From the NCBI GenBank assembly GCA_022578605.1, contig MU394051.1:620001-684000 (forward strand): DNA of 64,000 bases, written 5' to 3'. Positions 15,017 to 27,154 of this stretch are shown here, one piece after another (positions within the stretch are counted from its first letter, which is position 1; the number at the start of each line of letters is the position of its first letter). Origin of the DNA: Camillea tinctor. Lineage: Eukaryota > Ascomycota > Sordariomycetes > Xylariales > Xylariaceae. The translations under genes were made by a program, and so were the position numbers. The notes beneath the pieces are model-generated. The model worked only from the letters and a program-made list of their open reading frames with translations. It ran no database searches and was not told the origin of the DNA.

Positions 15017-17710
15017 ATGTCGCTCGATCGCTACGAAACACTCTCCAACCAGCCCAGTCTTCTTGCGTTCAGGCCCGAAAGAAGGTTGGGCCAGCAGCAG
15101 CAGCAGTCCTCACAAGCCTGGACCGCGGCGCGTTGCCACCGCTTGCTACGTCCGCTAGTCTCGCGCATTGCTGCTCTAAGAAAAGAAACCATTGTTTCTG
15201 TATCAACCTCAATATCATCAGTCAACTCAGCGGCTCAGCCGGTAGCCAGACATGAAGCAACCGGGAAGACAAGGTCGGAGGAGAGCGAGTGGCTCATGCC
15301 GCGGAAGAAGAGGGCCCGTTTAACGTACTCGCAGCGACGGCCCTCACCCCACCAGCCCGTCGGGAGTAGTGGAGACGGAGACGCGAGCTCAAGCACGGAG
15401 CAGGGAGCCGAGGGGCGCGGCTTGAAGAGGACGGTCAAATGTCAGCGGCGGCAGGAGGAACAGCAGCGAAGGAGGGCATCTCACGGGGAGTTTGTGCCCG
15501 CTACCCCTTTGTTACGGCGGGCGCGGGGTCACATGCTATCGTCGCCTATATCAACACTAGCTGTTCCCCGGAGACTATACAACAATGATGATAACGATGG
15601 ATTTAAAGCCACCAGGCGTGTAAACCCCCCCAAAAGGAAGTTGGACGAGCGGGTCTTAAAACTACGTGCGCGGATGGCGCCCGAAAGGCACGGCGACTTA
15701 GAGGCTATTTTCCGGAGTCTCGAAGCACTTCTCAAGGCCACAGCACATCCCAGCAACCCGCGCCGGCCGCGGGAGAAAGGACCACGTTCGTTCCTGGCCA
15801 TGTGTCTACGGAAGGTACCAGAATACATCACCGAGGTCGAGGCGTGGGAACGGTGGGATGCGGAGCAGAGCGGGACGACGTCCATGATCGACAACATAGA
15901 CGCGTCAGCCCAGATCTATAACGAACTAGAGTCACTTGGGGCCAGCAAGGGCTGGAAGCATCTCCGGGTCGTGGTCAGGGCAGACGGGCTTAAAGCTGTC
16001 AGGGAGGGGATATCAGAGTGGCTCTTCGGCGACGAGTTCTCGGAGATCTTAATTGACCTGTGTAAACAGGCAAATGCACTATCAGAGGCACAGGAGCTTA
16101 TGCAAGCCTGGGTCGAACGCCAATACCCCCACCCCATATCCGCAGATAGCTCTTTCTCGCAGATGCCAGCTCTTCAACCGTTGCTATCGCTAGTATTGCT
16201 CGCCAACAGCACTCAATGTACGCCATTTCTATTCCGCCAGTATTCGGCATTACTATCTAGCAACAACTTACCTCAAGACTGGCTCGCGACGCGGGAATTC
16301 GAACGTGTGTGGGAGATGGCCGCCCAGGCATTGTGCAGTACGAGGGCAAACATCGACGCCGCTACCCTCGCGGTCGAAGCCATCTCGCTACTGTGCCGGA
16401 GAAAACGGACGCTCGCGGGGAATGCAGAGACGATACAGTCGGAAAACGACATGTTGGAAGCAACCCAACGAACACTTACCAGCATCTTAACGACAGTAGC
16501 GACCATGAGCCGCATCGGCGAGAACGAGATAAAGTCACATAGTACAGCGCATACGAACTTACAGCGGCTCTCGCAGATAGGCGACAGACTCCGGTACATC
16601 CTTAAAGCATGCATAGCCCGTATAGAGTCCTCAACACGAAGACGCGCCAACACACGGATCGACATGGTCTATCTAGCACTACTACTCTCATCGGACGAGA
16701 GCCAGGGGGCCTACGTCGAAGCGCACGTTAGGGAGAGCATCACGAACAGCTGGAAGCAGCAAGCAGCGCCTAAGCACAGCCGCAATTATGACAGTCTAGC
16801 CTTGCTCATATCCTCCGTAGCGCGGGGCTGCAGCCGGGGGACGTCGATAGCGCCGCACCAATGCCTGGAGGGTCTCTTCCAGCGGCTTGCAGTTCTGGAT
16901 ATTGACAGCCAGATCGCGGACCGGCTTAAGGGCGCGGCGGCGTTCCTGCTCGCGCAGCAGACCAACAACGTGCGGGATCTGATCTACGCGGAGAAGCTGA
17001 ACGCGCCGCCGGAGAACGGCGGAGAGGAAAGCCGGGGCGCCACGCTCTTCACGGGGTACCGGTGGGAGGAGACCATCGGCGAGTGGGTGGCGGCCAGCCC
17101 GGTGGCGAGCAAGAAGCAAGGCGGGACCACAACGCGAAGAGCGCTGCGATCGTCATCGATGGCAAAGAAGAGCGTTGTTGGGGATCGACCGGCTAGCGAT
17201 GCCGAGACGACGGCCCTCCTCCCCCCCAGGCGATCCAAAAGCTTGACCAGACGCGACGCAGGCAGCGTTGCAGATCCAGAAACGTCGCAGGGGGGTGACG
17301 TGGGCCCCCCTCGCCTCGGCTATCCCACGCGCAAGCGGCCCTTCCGCGGCTCTTATTCCACGTCTTTCTCGTCTTCCTATCGCGATCTCGATGATGACGA
17401 CGGTGAAAACGACGAATCAGCTACCGCGGCGGCCACCACCACCACGCCCGACCCGAAACCCAAACAGGTTTTGCCTCGCAAGACCCAGCATCGTGGTTAT
17501 GACGACGAGCTCGCCACGCACGAACATGAGGACGAGGACGAAGACGATAAGGAGAACCGACCAGCGACCCGGACGACGCTATCGTCGATGAAGAACAAGC
17601 AGGCGCAGCGCATGCCAGGCAAGCTCATTACGCTGCTAGGCTCAGCGAAGAGCAGGAGGGAGATTAGGGGCTGGGGTCTGTATTCCAGCGACGACGAGCT
17701 CTGTACCTAG
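15017..17710 (+). CDS. Protein of unknown family, 897 residues, nuclear-looking
   Basis: A single intronless frame of 897 codons, much longer and more G+C-rich than chance would allow beside an A+T-rich block. I do not recognise the family. The N-terminus has a QQQQQ run and an alpha-helical RCHRLLRPLVSRIAALRKE segment. A very basic stretch, MPRKKRARLTYSQRR near residue 93, looks like a nuclear localisation signal. Residues about 210-620 are predicted from composition to be mostly helical, possibly a repeat-type scaffold (for example EWLFGDEFSEILIDLCKQAN). The C-terminal quarter is disordered, with acidic runs (DLDDDDGENDE, EHEDEDEDDKENRP) and ends IRGWGLYSSDDELCT. DDKENRP contains a KEN box, a degron of anaphase-promoting-complex substrates. 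A nuclear, possibly cell-cycle-linked role is only a guess. The start is the first ATG, 45 bases after CACGTG. Confidence 0.8.
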   Translation: MSLDRYETLSNQPSLLAFRPERRLGQQQQQSSQAWTAARCHRLLRPLVSRIAALRKETIVSVSTSISSVNSAAQPVARHEATGKTRSEESEWLMPRKKRARLTYSQRRPSPHQPVGSSGDGDASSSTEQGAEGRGLKRTVKCQRRQEEQQRRRASHGEFVPATPLLRRARGHMLSSPISTLAVPRRLYNNDDNDGFKATRRVNPPKRKLDERVLKLRARMAPERHGDLEAIFRSLEALLKATAHPSNPRRPREKGPRSFLAMCLRKVPEYITEVEAWERWDAEQSGTTSMIDNIDASAQIYNELESLGASKGWKHLRVVVRADGLKAVREGISEWLFGDEFSEILIDLCKQANALSEAQELMQAWVERQYPHPISADSSFSQMPALQPLLSLVLLANSTQCTPFLFRQYSALLSSNNLPQDWLATREFERVWEMAAQALCSTRANIDAATLAVEAISLLCRRKRTLAGNAETIQSENDMLEATQRTLTSILTTVATMSRIGENEIKSHSTAHTNLQRLSQIGDRLRYILKACIARIESSTRRRANTRIDMVYLALLLSSDESQGAYVEAHVRESITNSWKQQAAPKHSRNYDSLALLISSVARGCSRGTSIAPHQCLEGLFQRLAVLDIDSQIADRLKGAAAFLLAQQTNNVRDLIYAEKLNAPPENGGEESRGATLFTGYRWEETIGEWVAASPVASKKQGGTTTRRALRSSSMAKKSVVGDRPASDAETTALLPPRRSKSLTRRDAGSVADPETSQGGDVGPPRLGYPTRKRPFRGSYSTSFSSSYRDLDDDDGENDESATAAATTTTPDPKPKQVLPRKTQHRGYDDELATHEHEDEDEDDKENRPATRTTLSSMKNKQAQRMPGKLITLLGSAKSRREIRGWGLYSSDDELCT

Positions 17711-18105
17711 TCCAAAGCTTGTTTTTTTTTTCTGGATTCTTTTCTGGTCCAGAGCCGCTGGGCAGGGCCCCAGGAATGAAACTACCTAATGTGTACTTAT
17801 TTATGTATAGATGTGTTTTGCATAGAGGTCACGGTCACGGAGTACGGGTGGTGTAATAATGTCCATACACCTTTTTATTTTTTTTATTAACGACAAAACG
17901 CATTGATTGGGGGCATTCGGTATAGAGATTATAGACCGTAAGAAAGTTTTCCCTACAAAAGTAGCTAAATATATACAACATATACCAAAAAGAGCAATTA
18001 TGAAACCCGATGGTCGAAGTTAAGGGCCGTCTTTCTGCCTTATCACAACCATGGTGTTTGGGATTTTCCAACGGGGTGACAGGGGTTTTAAGAAGAACGA
18101 ACAAT

Positions 18106-18123
18106 GGGGGGGGGGGGGGGGGG
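18106..18123 (+). repeat. Homopolymer run of 18 G
   Basis: Eighteen consecutive G on the plus strand. A run this long is unstable and hard to sequence, so its exact length is uncertain. Confidence 0.9.
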
Positions 18124-18748
18124 AATAGGCTGGATGTGTGTAGTAGTTCGTGAAGAACGAATACCAAGAAAAAAGGAAAAGCTTAAGTTCTCATCATACC
18201 ATTTTCTCCGTATGAACCTACTGTCTATTCATAGCAATATGGAAGTTTTGAAAAGTAGCCAAGGCCCAAGTGGACTCAATATCCGGTCGGCAGACTACGA
18301 TTATCGTCATCAATCACGACAGAAATCCAGTTAGGAGGCAACTATACACGGGATGTTGTGTGGGGGTGGCATACGTACGTCCATGTATGCGACCCGTCTC
18401 GGCCCAGACGCCAAGTAGAATTAGTAATTAGGTAGGGAGGTTAACCCCATGATACGATATGGTAATGCGGTGCTTGTTCTTAGTTTTCTTGTTCTTTCTC
18501 TTTCCCATCTTGGGAGGCGAAGAAAGAGAGAAAAAGACAGAAAGAGATAGAGAGAGCAAGTTTCACAATGGCTTGGGTGTTATCCACCACCCACGTGTAA
18601 ATGGGTAAAAGAGAAAACAACGGTACCGACCTAAAACAGATGGCGTGTGCTTTTTAGTGTCTGCTCGCGAACATCTGATAACCAATGATCAGACTCTGCC
18701 CAATCACTAGTTTTTTAAGACGGAAATAGAGAGACATCAGAAAAGATG

Positions 18749-18751
<3 letters not shown>

Positions 18752-18791
<40 letters not shown>
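18752..18791 (+). repeat. (AG)n microsatellite
   Basis: About 20 uninterrupted AG dinucleotides in a gene-free region. It follows a looser GA-rich stretch at 18520-18560. Confidence 0.9.
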
Positions 18792-18795
<4 letters not shown>

Positions 18796-21700
18796 GTCGA
18801 TACAAACCTAGGTTGGTGTAGATGCCCGCATATGAAACTTCAACCCGTTTCGACGGCGCTTTATATAAAAGATAAGATCGGAAGATCGGAGGGCAAGAGA
18901 ACAAAACAGAAGAGAATATATCCTATTTTGAGCAACTCGACACGAACGTCTAGTTTTAGATGTCTGAAGAGGGATCGATTAGCTAGGGCGATTATCAATC
19001 AATCACTTGCATTTTAATTTTGTCTTCTATGTAACGCGTTGTCGGTTCTGAGATCGTTTTATCCCTGAGCTCATCATCCGTTTCCCCCATCTCCCTGGGT
19101 CGAATTCCCACTGCGGCGGGTTTCTTTCCCCTATTATTCTTACTTGTGTTTCCCCTTTCCATTTAGGTTAGGGAGGTCTTCTGGTTCGATATATTATTGG
19201 TGATCCACCGAGAATGGAAAGAAAAGTAAGATCTTCATTCCTAAAGGATCCCGGATTCCTATAACTTACTATGTCAGGTACTATGTGCCTAATTACCTAG
19301 TCTGCCCTCCTAATGCTCTTTCAAGTCATGAACTCTAGGATAAGGGGTTAAGGGTTTGGGATAAGTTATATGATATGCTTAATGTAAAGCAAAACACGGC
19401 CTGTGTAAATATTATATGTACTAGACCAAAGTGAGACAATAGTAAATAAATATACTGCCGCATATAGCATTGTGCAGCAGCAGCATGATCGAATACTACG
19501 ATAATGCGATCCCAATACTACTTTAAAAAAATCTTTCCAGTTGAGTGGATGCATAGTAATGACAAACCTTTTTTCTTAATGCAGAAACAGAGACGTTAGA
19601 TATGTCAAGTGTTTCGTCTGATCTTCTTTTGTAACTGCCGCTTACACATCGGTTACAAAAGAAGCACCAAATCGCTTTGGCGTCTGACGAAACTCGCGCA
19701 CGATAACCCAACGATGGGGGTTCCTGGGAGATAACGAAAATGAAGGGACCAACGACAAGACGGCCCTATGATAAACGAAATATGATGATAATATCTCTTC
19801 AGGAGCAATTATATGCGTGGGATTTCTACGCTTGTAGCGCACGGGTTTCGAGTTAGGACAGGGTGCTATTTTCCGCCATTCACGAACCATTATTCGGATG
19901 GTGTCTCCGTAGTCTTTCTCATTCTGGTGATTAATGAGCTCCACTAATAGGATCCTCCCCTAGGCTGGCTTTTTTTTTCGTTCATCGCGTGCATATTGAG
20001 TCGTGCCATAACCAATATTGGGTCGGGTTTTCTAGATTTACTCGCCTGAGTGGTCGATTCATTCTGTGATATGTCGCATGGATTTGTGGGTATACCCGAA
20101 GATCCATCCCACCTTGCCATCCTTTGCATGTCTTCGTGCTTTTTCATTCAGGTAGGAAAAGAGCGAAGGGTGTAGAAGCCGGAGAATAATGTGCTGCTGC
20201 TACCCTGGTAGGTTAGACGAAGTGAGGCTCCTCCAGCCCTGTTAATCGCTATACAACTAATCCAAATACCAATATACATATGAACAAGTTGTTGTCGTCA
20301 AAGTAGGGTTAAGCCAACGTTGAACGTGGTATCTTGTAGTATTGTGTTTTGCTTGCGTTGAGCTCTCCCCCCCAGAGACAAGACGTAGGTAGATCATTCC
20401 GCTACCAAAGTAGCTAAGCTATCAAGCCAGCTCGTAAAAAGTGATACACTACCCTATTTCCTAGCGAGTACAGATTACAGCCCAGAGGCTTGTGTTTCTG
20501 GGTTTAAGCAACAAGTTGTTTCCACAACGTTTCGGGCTTACGTAGACCACAAGCTTATATCTGTCTCTGCGCGGTATAGCTATTACAAATATGCTGTGAA
20601 TATAAGTCATGACTGGTAGATAATAGATAATTCCTGATCTATCATAGGCCGGTTGCCATGGTTTCGTTTGGGTATGTAACGTAGGTGCGCGGCTTATTGA
20701 ATGGTGAGCCGAGACATGCAGCCGCATATTTGCATTCGGCATTCTAGTGGCTACCTAGATACGATTGCCGCTTTGTGATATTGGAATTTCTTTTGTGGTT
20801 ATGCTGATAACATGATATCATCGCATCGGTAACGGCAAGGTAGAGAGCGGATGAGAGAGAGAGGCGCACGTAGACTCCGGACATCACGACAACATAGAAC
20901 ACGAATATAGTGTAGTATAGGTGCAAGTATTTCCGAATTAGTATAGTTGGAGACGGAGAACGGGTCTTATTCCTTGGAGGGATAGAGTTTGTCCGCCTAG
21001 AAATAGATTGTATATATAAGATTGTATATATATGTAAGTACCACTTGATAAGCCACAACAGACCACAATAGACGAGTTACTTACATTTATGCGTAGGTAT
21101 GTGGTGTAAGGGAAGTACCATGTCAAGCAAACTAATTCATTTCTGTACGCAAAAATCATGTACAGAATTGTACATAAGATGCGTAAGACCACAGCGCCAC
21201 AGCTGCCCCCTGTTCCCGGCTTCGTCTCTACTTCCCCTGAATACTGGAATACCGGAAAGGGGGGGGAGACGGGAACAGGAAAAACAAAAGACAAAAGACA
21301 AAAGAAGAAGAATTGGCGTCTTGCGACATGGCTGCATGACGATATAACACATGTCATTGGCCACAATCTGGACGCTGAGTGTCCCATCCCAGGACCAGCT
21401 GCGAGCTATCTTGAGCCACGATTGGCTCCGCGGGATCTTTGCGTCGTCGACTCAGCCAGACATCCATGTGCCCATCCCCTAGATTACGCTGGTGTCGTTT
21501 CAAGAAGGCACATTTCGGAAGGTCGGTCCACTAATTGCAGAATCAAGAACCGGCCAATGGGCCAATACAAGAAGGCAAACAGGGACATGGTAGTCCCGGC
21601 ATTGACGTTAATGCGGGGGGTCGTAGTGGTACACGGGTCGTAGGTACTTATGTACAGGGCAAACGGACTCAGGCTAGAACAGAGCAGAGGGCAGGAGGGC

Positions 21701-23116
21701 AATCAGAACCTAGTACCTGCCCAGCTGCCCCTGCCGGATCTGCTCAGATCGTTCGGCCAATCCTTCTCTGATTGAGCTTTCTGGTACCTTGCAGTGGACT
21801 GCGTGGACTGCCTAGATCCACTCGATCTTGGCACGACTCGTATAAGTGACTGAAAATATAGTCAAGAAGCAGGGATCGACCATTAGGTACCGGTACTAAC
21901 AATAGCATACCCCAAGTACCTATACCTGTCAGCTGTGTTGATGTCGTTTTCGTCTTGTCATGTATCTATTGTCTTATAAAAAAGGGATTGTTTAAGTCAA
22001 ATAAATTTAAAAAGAGAGAGATAACAGTATATGCACTATCATCAACTAAGTCATACCTTATGACGGTCTTGCCAGGTTAGGTATCTTGTTTGAATCAGTT
22101 GACTTTCAATTCAAAGGGAAAGTTCAAGGTTCATACGTAGGTACACTACGCAAAGAAAAAAGAGTGGGGAAAACTGGATTGTTTAAGAGGGGGTAACCTA
22201 TGCGCTTTGTTTTCTTAGCCCGTAGGTCCGTTAGCGTAGGCTTGCAGGCGTTGTCGGTCGGTCAAAAAAAAAAGATTTAAAAAATAGCTAATAGTACTGG
22301 ATCCCCCTAATGAACCGCGCTTGTGGCTGGGCTCCTATATTTCTTACAATAGTCTCCGCTCCATGTCCTGGGATCCCACTTGGTCTCCTTTCCCATATCG
22401 TTCCAATCTCTTGCGTGTACCCTTTCCCCTTCATTCCCTCTTCTTCGGTGTTTGTACCAGAATTGGTCTTATCCGGACTTGACGTTCAGCTTCATTCATT
22501 TACAATCTGTGGTCTTGCTAAGCCTTGAAACCCACATCCCATTATTTGCTGGGGTCATTGGTTTATTGCCCACCATATCACATCATTCTTTTTATTTCTT
22601 CAAATCACCCTCACTCCCTCCCACCTTCGACCTTGGTACTTTTTTCTTCCCTTTTCCCATTCACTCACCTTGAGTATTCCTTTCTCACTAAATCACTTCT
22701 TGGGTCGGTGACCCCATTGTATCCTTAGTTCAATTCGGGAGTGTTTGTTATGCTGGGTTCTTGTTCTGTCAATATTCTTCTCGAACTTTAACCTTGACCA
22801 AGCGAGCTCGAGTTACTTCCCTAAGGCCACCATCCAAGGAAGAGGTTTACGAGGTTTCTGGGGATTTTTTTCTTCTTCATTCCTCTTCTCAGTTTACAGC
22901 TGGCTGTTAACTTACTTTCTTAACCCACTCATTTCGATTTTTTTCGGGGTTGATCCTACACGGCTATGCCGTCCACATGAAGGAAATTTGATAAAAAAAA
23001 ACTATCACTAAACACAATCTACTGGATTGCGATACCGCATATATCATTCGAATTCGATTTTAGCGTCCCGACGACACAATAACAAACGCAGCTATCGACG
23101 ATTAACAGTTGTCATC

Positions 23117-24880
23117 ATGTCTGCACAGGGAGCAGCAGGCAAGGCGGAAGCTGCCGGCGAAGGCGATGCGACAGGATGGTCGCCAGAGATGGAAAACGAG
23201 TCGATGTCGAAGTATCTTCTTATTATCTGTGCTGGTGTATCAGCTCTATTGATAATATGGCGTCTCAAGACTGGCATTATGCGATATGTTCGGACAATCT
23301 CAGGTCTTACCAACGACACGCAGCGGTACTTTGCTAGACCCTCCTACAAATTCTCGTGGATCAAGAAAAACCTTCTATATTCCCCCATCTTCGGAAAGCG
23401 CCATAACCGAGAATTCCAGATCAGCACTGCCGTCAACATGGGCACATTGCCTACGAGATTTCAGCTACTCTTTTTGATCGGCTACTTCGCTACCAATGTC
23501 GCCTTCTGTGTCGTCAACATCCCTTGGCTCGAGACCTACACGGATGCTTGCAAGCAGTTGAGAAACCGAAGCGGCACCCTAGCGACTGTGAACATGATTC
23601 CCCTGTTTTTGATGGCTGGCAGAAACAATCCCCTCATTGGCATACTCGGTATTTCATTCGACACATTCAACCTGATGCACCGCTGGTTTGGTCGCATCGT
23701 GGCACTCGAGGCCGTGTGCCATACAGTCGCATTTTGGGCTGGTTCTGCATCCTCGGCGGGATGGGATGCAGCTCTACAGACCACTTTCAAGGCCCCATTC
23801 CTGATGTATGGTTTTATTGCTACTTGTGCCTTCGTAGTAATCCTCATCCAGGCCTCCAGCATTTCCAGGCACGCATACTATGAGACCTTCAAAATCATGC
23901 ACATCCTACTAGCTGCGCTTGCCATTGTAGGCCTCTGGTATCACTTGGATCTGAAGAAACTCGCTGCCCTCAAGTGGCTTGTTCCTGTTGTTCCCATTTG
24001 GATCGGCGACAGGGTCATTCGTTTTGGTCGTCTCATGTATCACAGCGTCGGCAATGGAGGCACCAGGACGTTGGTGGAGGCCCTTCCAGGCAATGCTATC
24101 CGCGTAACTGTGGACATGGCCCGCCCCTGGACATTCCGCCCCGGACAACACGCGTACCTATACATGCCCAGCATCAGCTTCTGGCAGTCGCACCCATTCT
24201 CGGTAGCCTGGAGTGAGGAGGCAGAAAGCCTGAGCCCGGGCAAGCTAGCTATGAACCGACAAGATGTTCTCGCTATGCAAAAAACTACCATGTCCTTCAT
24301 TATCCGAGCCCGCACGGGAATGACCCACAATCTATACCAGCGGGCTGCAGAATGTCCCGAAGGCTGTCTTACGACGACATGTCTGGTTGAGGGCCCATAT
24401 GGCGGAGAGCACACGATGCACTCTTACGGCACTGTGATGCTCTTTGCTGGCGGTGTAGGTATCACGCACGCAGTTCCTCATGTTCGAGACTTGGTTGCGG
24501 GATTTGCCAATGGAACTGTAGCGACTCGCAAGGTGGTGCTAGTATGGATCATCCAGAGCCCTGAGCACCTAGAATGGATCCGGCCGTGGATGACGGAAAT
24601 ATTAGCTATGGACAGAAGACGCGAAGTGCTACGTATCATGCTTTTTGTCAGCCGACCCCGATCCACGAAAGAGATCCACAGCCCATCTTCAACGGTACAA
24701 ATGTTCCCGGGAAGGCCCAACATTGAGACACTGATGAGCATGGAGATGGAACAACAGATTGGTCACATGGGCGTTTCGGTCTGTGGGCCAGGTGCTCTCA
24801 GCGACGAGGTCCGGTTAGCTGTGCGCCGAAACCAGTACAACGGTTCTATTGACTTCATTGAGGAGGCTTTCTCATGGTAG
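23117..24880 (+). CDS. Ferric reductase-like transmembrane flavocytochrome (FRE family)
   Basis: One exon of 587 residues. It would carry electrons from NAD(P)H through FAD and two haems across the membrane to reduce Fe(III) chelates. Several hydrophobic segments fill about residues 30-300. Two pairs of haem-ligand histidines each have 13 residues between them: H188/H202 (HRWFGRIVALEAVCH) and H262/H276 (MHILLAALAIVGLWYH). The FAD site has RPGQHAYLYMP and HPFSVAW, the nucleotide site has FAGGVGITHA, and the C-terminus has CGPGALSDEVR. These mark the ferric reductase/NADPH oxidase superfamily. No EF-hands are seen, so a Nox5-like enzyme is unlikely. The start is the ATG at 23117, after a pyrimidine-rich leader; the frame is open 90 bases further upstream but without a better ATG. 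Plasma membrane or vacuolar location cannot be told. No iron-uptake genes adjoin it. Confidence 0.92.
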   Translation: MSAQGAAGKAEAAGEGDATGWSPEMENESMSKYLLIICAGVSALLIIWRLKTGIMRYVRTISGLTNDTQRYFARPSYKFSWIKKNLLYSPIFGKRHNREFQISTAVNMGTLPTRFQLLFLIGYFATNVAFCVVNIPWLETYTDACKQLRNRSGTLATVNMIPLFLMAGRNNPLIGILGISFDTFNLMHRWFGRIVALEAVCHTVAFWAGSASSAGWDAALQTTFKAPFLMYGFIATCAFVVILIQASSISRHAYYETFKIMHILLAALAIVGLWYHLDLKKLAALKWLVPVVPIWIGDRVIRFGRLMYHSVGNGGTRTLVEALPGNAIRVTVDMARPWTFRPGQHAYLYMPSISFWQSHPFSVAWSEEAESLSPGKLAMNRQDVLAMQKTTMSFIIRARTGMTHNLYQRAAECPEGCLTTTCLVEGPYGGEHTMHSYGTVMLFAGGVGITHAVPHVRDLVAGFANGTVATRKVVLVWIIQSPEHLEWIRPWMTEILAMDRRREVLRIMLFVSRPRSTKEIHSPSSTVQMFPGRPNIETLMSMEMEQQIGHMGVSVCGPGALSDEVRLAVRRNQYNGSIDFIEEAFSW

Positions 24881-26584
24881 TGGACTGTCCTTGATCCATT
24901 GGCGTACTGGGGTCCTTTGGGGTTCTTGGAAGGGAAAAGTGTCTATCTGATCTAGATATGATGTTTGTACTATATCAGTGCTTGTTCGATTGTGCATATT
25001 TCTCTTTTTTTTTGTTGGCTATGATTGCCACATCAAATGCTCTTTGTAGATATTATTCCCTTTTTCGTTTTTTTTTTTAACTTCTTGAATAGGGGGTTAG
25101 TCCCCATACTGTCTCTTACAGACTTGCGATGACAAATTAAGACCGAACGGATACGATTCCACATGCAATAACCTTTGACCTGACTTGATTCTTGTGCTTA
25201 GGTTCACTGCTTTGATAAAATGCCATGAGATTCTTCATTATTCCCAAGGCAAATAGATGCTACGTAATTGGATATTCGGTTGTCGGACCTACCCCAAAGG
25301 GTATTGCGTAAGTCACCACCCAGATAACCTAGATGGATGTTCATCCATATGCAGGTCCCCCATTCCATCACCCACTCACCAGCCGCCAGAACATCACCGT
25401 TTACCAGCTGCATGGTTTGAAGATAAGGCGAAAACGAATCGCTGCAGTGTTGATCTTGCATTGCGAGGCGCGATAGAAAACCATTGGTGCCCATTATACA
25501 TAGAGATAGTCTGCAGAAGTAAATAACAAAGCTACCTACCTATTGCAGGTCACAAGGTAATGTTTGTTTGGCTGTATTTATCATTTATCATCAGGTGGCC
25601 ATGGCCAAACACATAAGGGAGAGCGTGTGATGATGTTAAGGTCCCAACCCATGTCACCCAACTGTGCCCATTTCTAGTGTATTCCATTAGTGCATGTGCT
25701 ACCTAAGATGGATAGGAAGTCTCCAGCCACAAATTAACCCCGCGACAGGAGATAAGCTAGGTACCTAGGTACAGGCCCAAACACGTACAGGCCCAAACCC
25801 AGGTTTTGATTGCTGACATAATTAATGCCAAGGTGCAGGACCGAACCACTGACCTCACCTAACGTCACCTGTCAGCCGGCCTCCAGTTTCCCCTACCTAG
25901 TTGTAAGGTTAAACCTTACCTCCTGAACCTCGTATCCTAAGTTCTGCACCTTCACCTTCACCTTTTCTAACCTGACTTTCTCATTTACTACCTCCCATAT
26001 TCTGTTCTGGCCTGCCTGTCAACCATTTAGTGACCATATGCACCCCGCTCTGATTATAAGTCCCATTCCGTAGCTTTGTTTCTTATTACTATTCCTGCCT
26101 ATTCCAACCTATCTTCTGAATGCATGCCTAAGGCTGGCTAGACTTGAGATAATTCCAAAGCTACATATTTGGGGAGACTCTCTCTCTCGCCAAGCAACCC
26201 TCGCTCTCAGAAGAAGAAAAGAAACATATTTCTATAAACACCGTGATATCCATATTCCTCTACCTGCGAGTCTCAGGTCTCAAGGTCTCAACTCTGTGTC
26301 GCTCGGCCCTACAACCCGCATCTCGACCCACCCAACATACCTGGTCTGCCGCTCAGTCCGGGCCTGTGATTCAGAGCAAGCATACAATTTAGATCAAATC
26401 AGATCAGATCATCATCACCACCATCCTCCTCCCTCGCTCCATTTGCCTCTCGGGTCGCCTTCCATTTATCCGCAAAACATAAAGGCTTCACTTAGTAGCA
26501 CGCTCCGGTAGCCCCCCGTCGAACTACCTCCCCCGCATCTACCGCCACGCTTCAGAGACGCACCTAGTACGGCAACGAGTCACG
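24881..26584. other. Gene-free region between ferric reductase and Yippee-like genes
   Basis: This holds the 3' untranslated region of the ferric reductase-like gene (poly-T tracts at 25006-25080) and, from about 25860, the pyrimidine-rich promoter and leader of the Yippee-like gene. A 14-base word beginning GTACAGGCCC occurs twice at about 25769-25799. No coding exon is supported. Confidence 0.35.
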
Positions 26585-27154
26585 ATGGGTCTATCATACA
26601 ATACATATCTAAACAGCAACAAGATATATGGGTGTAAGGGCTGTAAAGCACACCTGGCTAATCATGAGGAGATTATCAGTCGGGTAAGGTCTTCCCGGTT
26701 ATTCCCTTGTTCACATTCCTATCCCTCTCCTCTCCCCACTCATCTCGCCTTATCTCCCACACCTCCCAGTGTCTGGTTCTACCCAGCCTCCCGCCAGGCA
26801 CCCTGCACATAGCTTCATTTCTGCAAACCCCCCTCTTCCCCCTAGGCTGCGACGATAGTAGCCAAGTCAACCATTCACGGGAGCGGTGTGTGACTGACAC
26901 TCGATCCCACCATGGTACAGAACTTTCGCGGCCAGCACGGCAAGGCGTACCTCTTCAATACGGTTGTCAACGTGGAGGCTGGAGAGCCGTCGGAGCGTAG
27001 CATGACGACAGGCCGGCACGTCGTACGTGACATCACTTGCCGTCAGTGCAAGGAAACAGTTGGCTGGAAATACGATAAGGCCTACGAGTCGAGCGAGAAG
27101 TACAAAGAGGGCAAGTTTATCCTCGAGGCTGAGTTGCTCTGTAACGTCAGCTAG
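26585..27154 (+). CDS. Yippee-like zinc-binding protein (Moh1 type)
   Basis: Two exons, 26585-26683 and 26921-27154, joined across a 237-bp GT-AG intron, give 110 residues, the usual size for the family. Zinc ligands are the paired cysteines C17-x2-C20 (YGCKGCKAHL) and C73-x2-C76 (ITCRQCKETVGWKY). The conserved Yippee core is intact: FRGQHGKAYLFNTVVNV, then GRHVVRDI and EKYKEGKFILE. Yeast Moh1 is a subunit partner of the GID/CTLH ubiquitin ligase, and animal Yippee proteins associate with the same complex. A similar role here is inference. The start is the only ATG giving the canonical N-terminus; the acceptor at 26920 is chosen because it restores the exact family junction, with IISR joined to NFRGQHG. 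Confidence 0.93.

Larger units (their letters stand above)
17711..23116. other. Long gene-poor region, ending in the ferric reductase leader
   Basis: This 5.4-kb stretch has no exon structure I can support. It holds simple repeats (18 G at 18106-18123; AG repeat at 18752-18791) and many short AGGTA/TACCT words. From about 22330 to 23010 it becomes strongly pyrimidine-rich on the plus strand, as expected for the promoter and leader of the ferric reductase-like gene. Some minus-strand frames at 19640-20150 look slightly protein-like but are broken by stops and have no known domain. Confidence 0.35.

Noticed and set aside
19080..19125. GGGTCGAATTCCC, resembling a tRNA T-arm
   Set aside because: The loop is shifted relative to the TTCRANY consensus and no acceptor, D- or anticodon arms can be drawn around it.
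19642..20147. Minus-strand frames with EWRKIAPCPNSKPVRYKRRN and CNRC-like pieces
   Set aside because: They are in different frames, separated by stops, with no consistent introns or recognised domain. A decayed gene is possible but not supported.
21158..21643. Plus-strand open frame of 161 codons
   Set aside because: Mixed composition, no domain, no clear start context or intron structure, and overlapping frames of similar length on the other strand.
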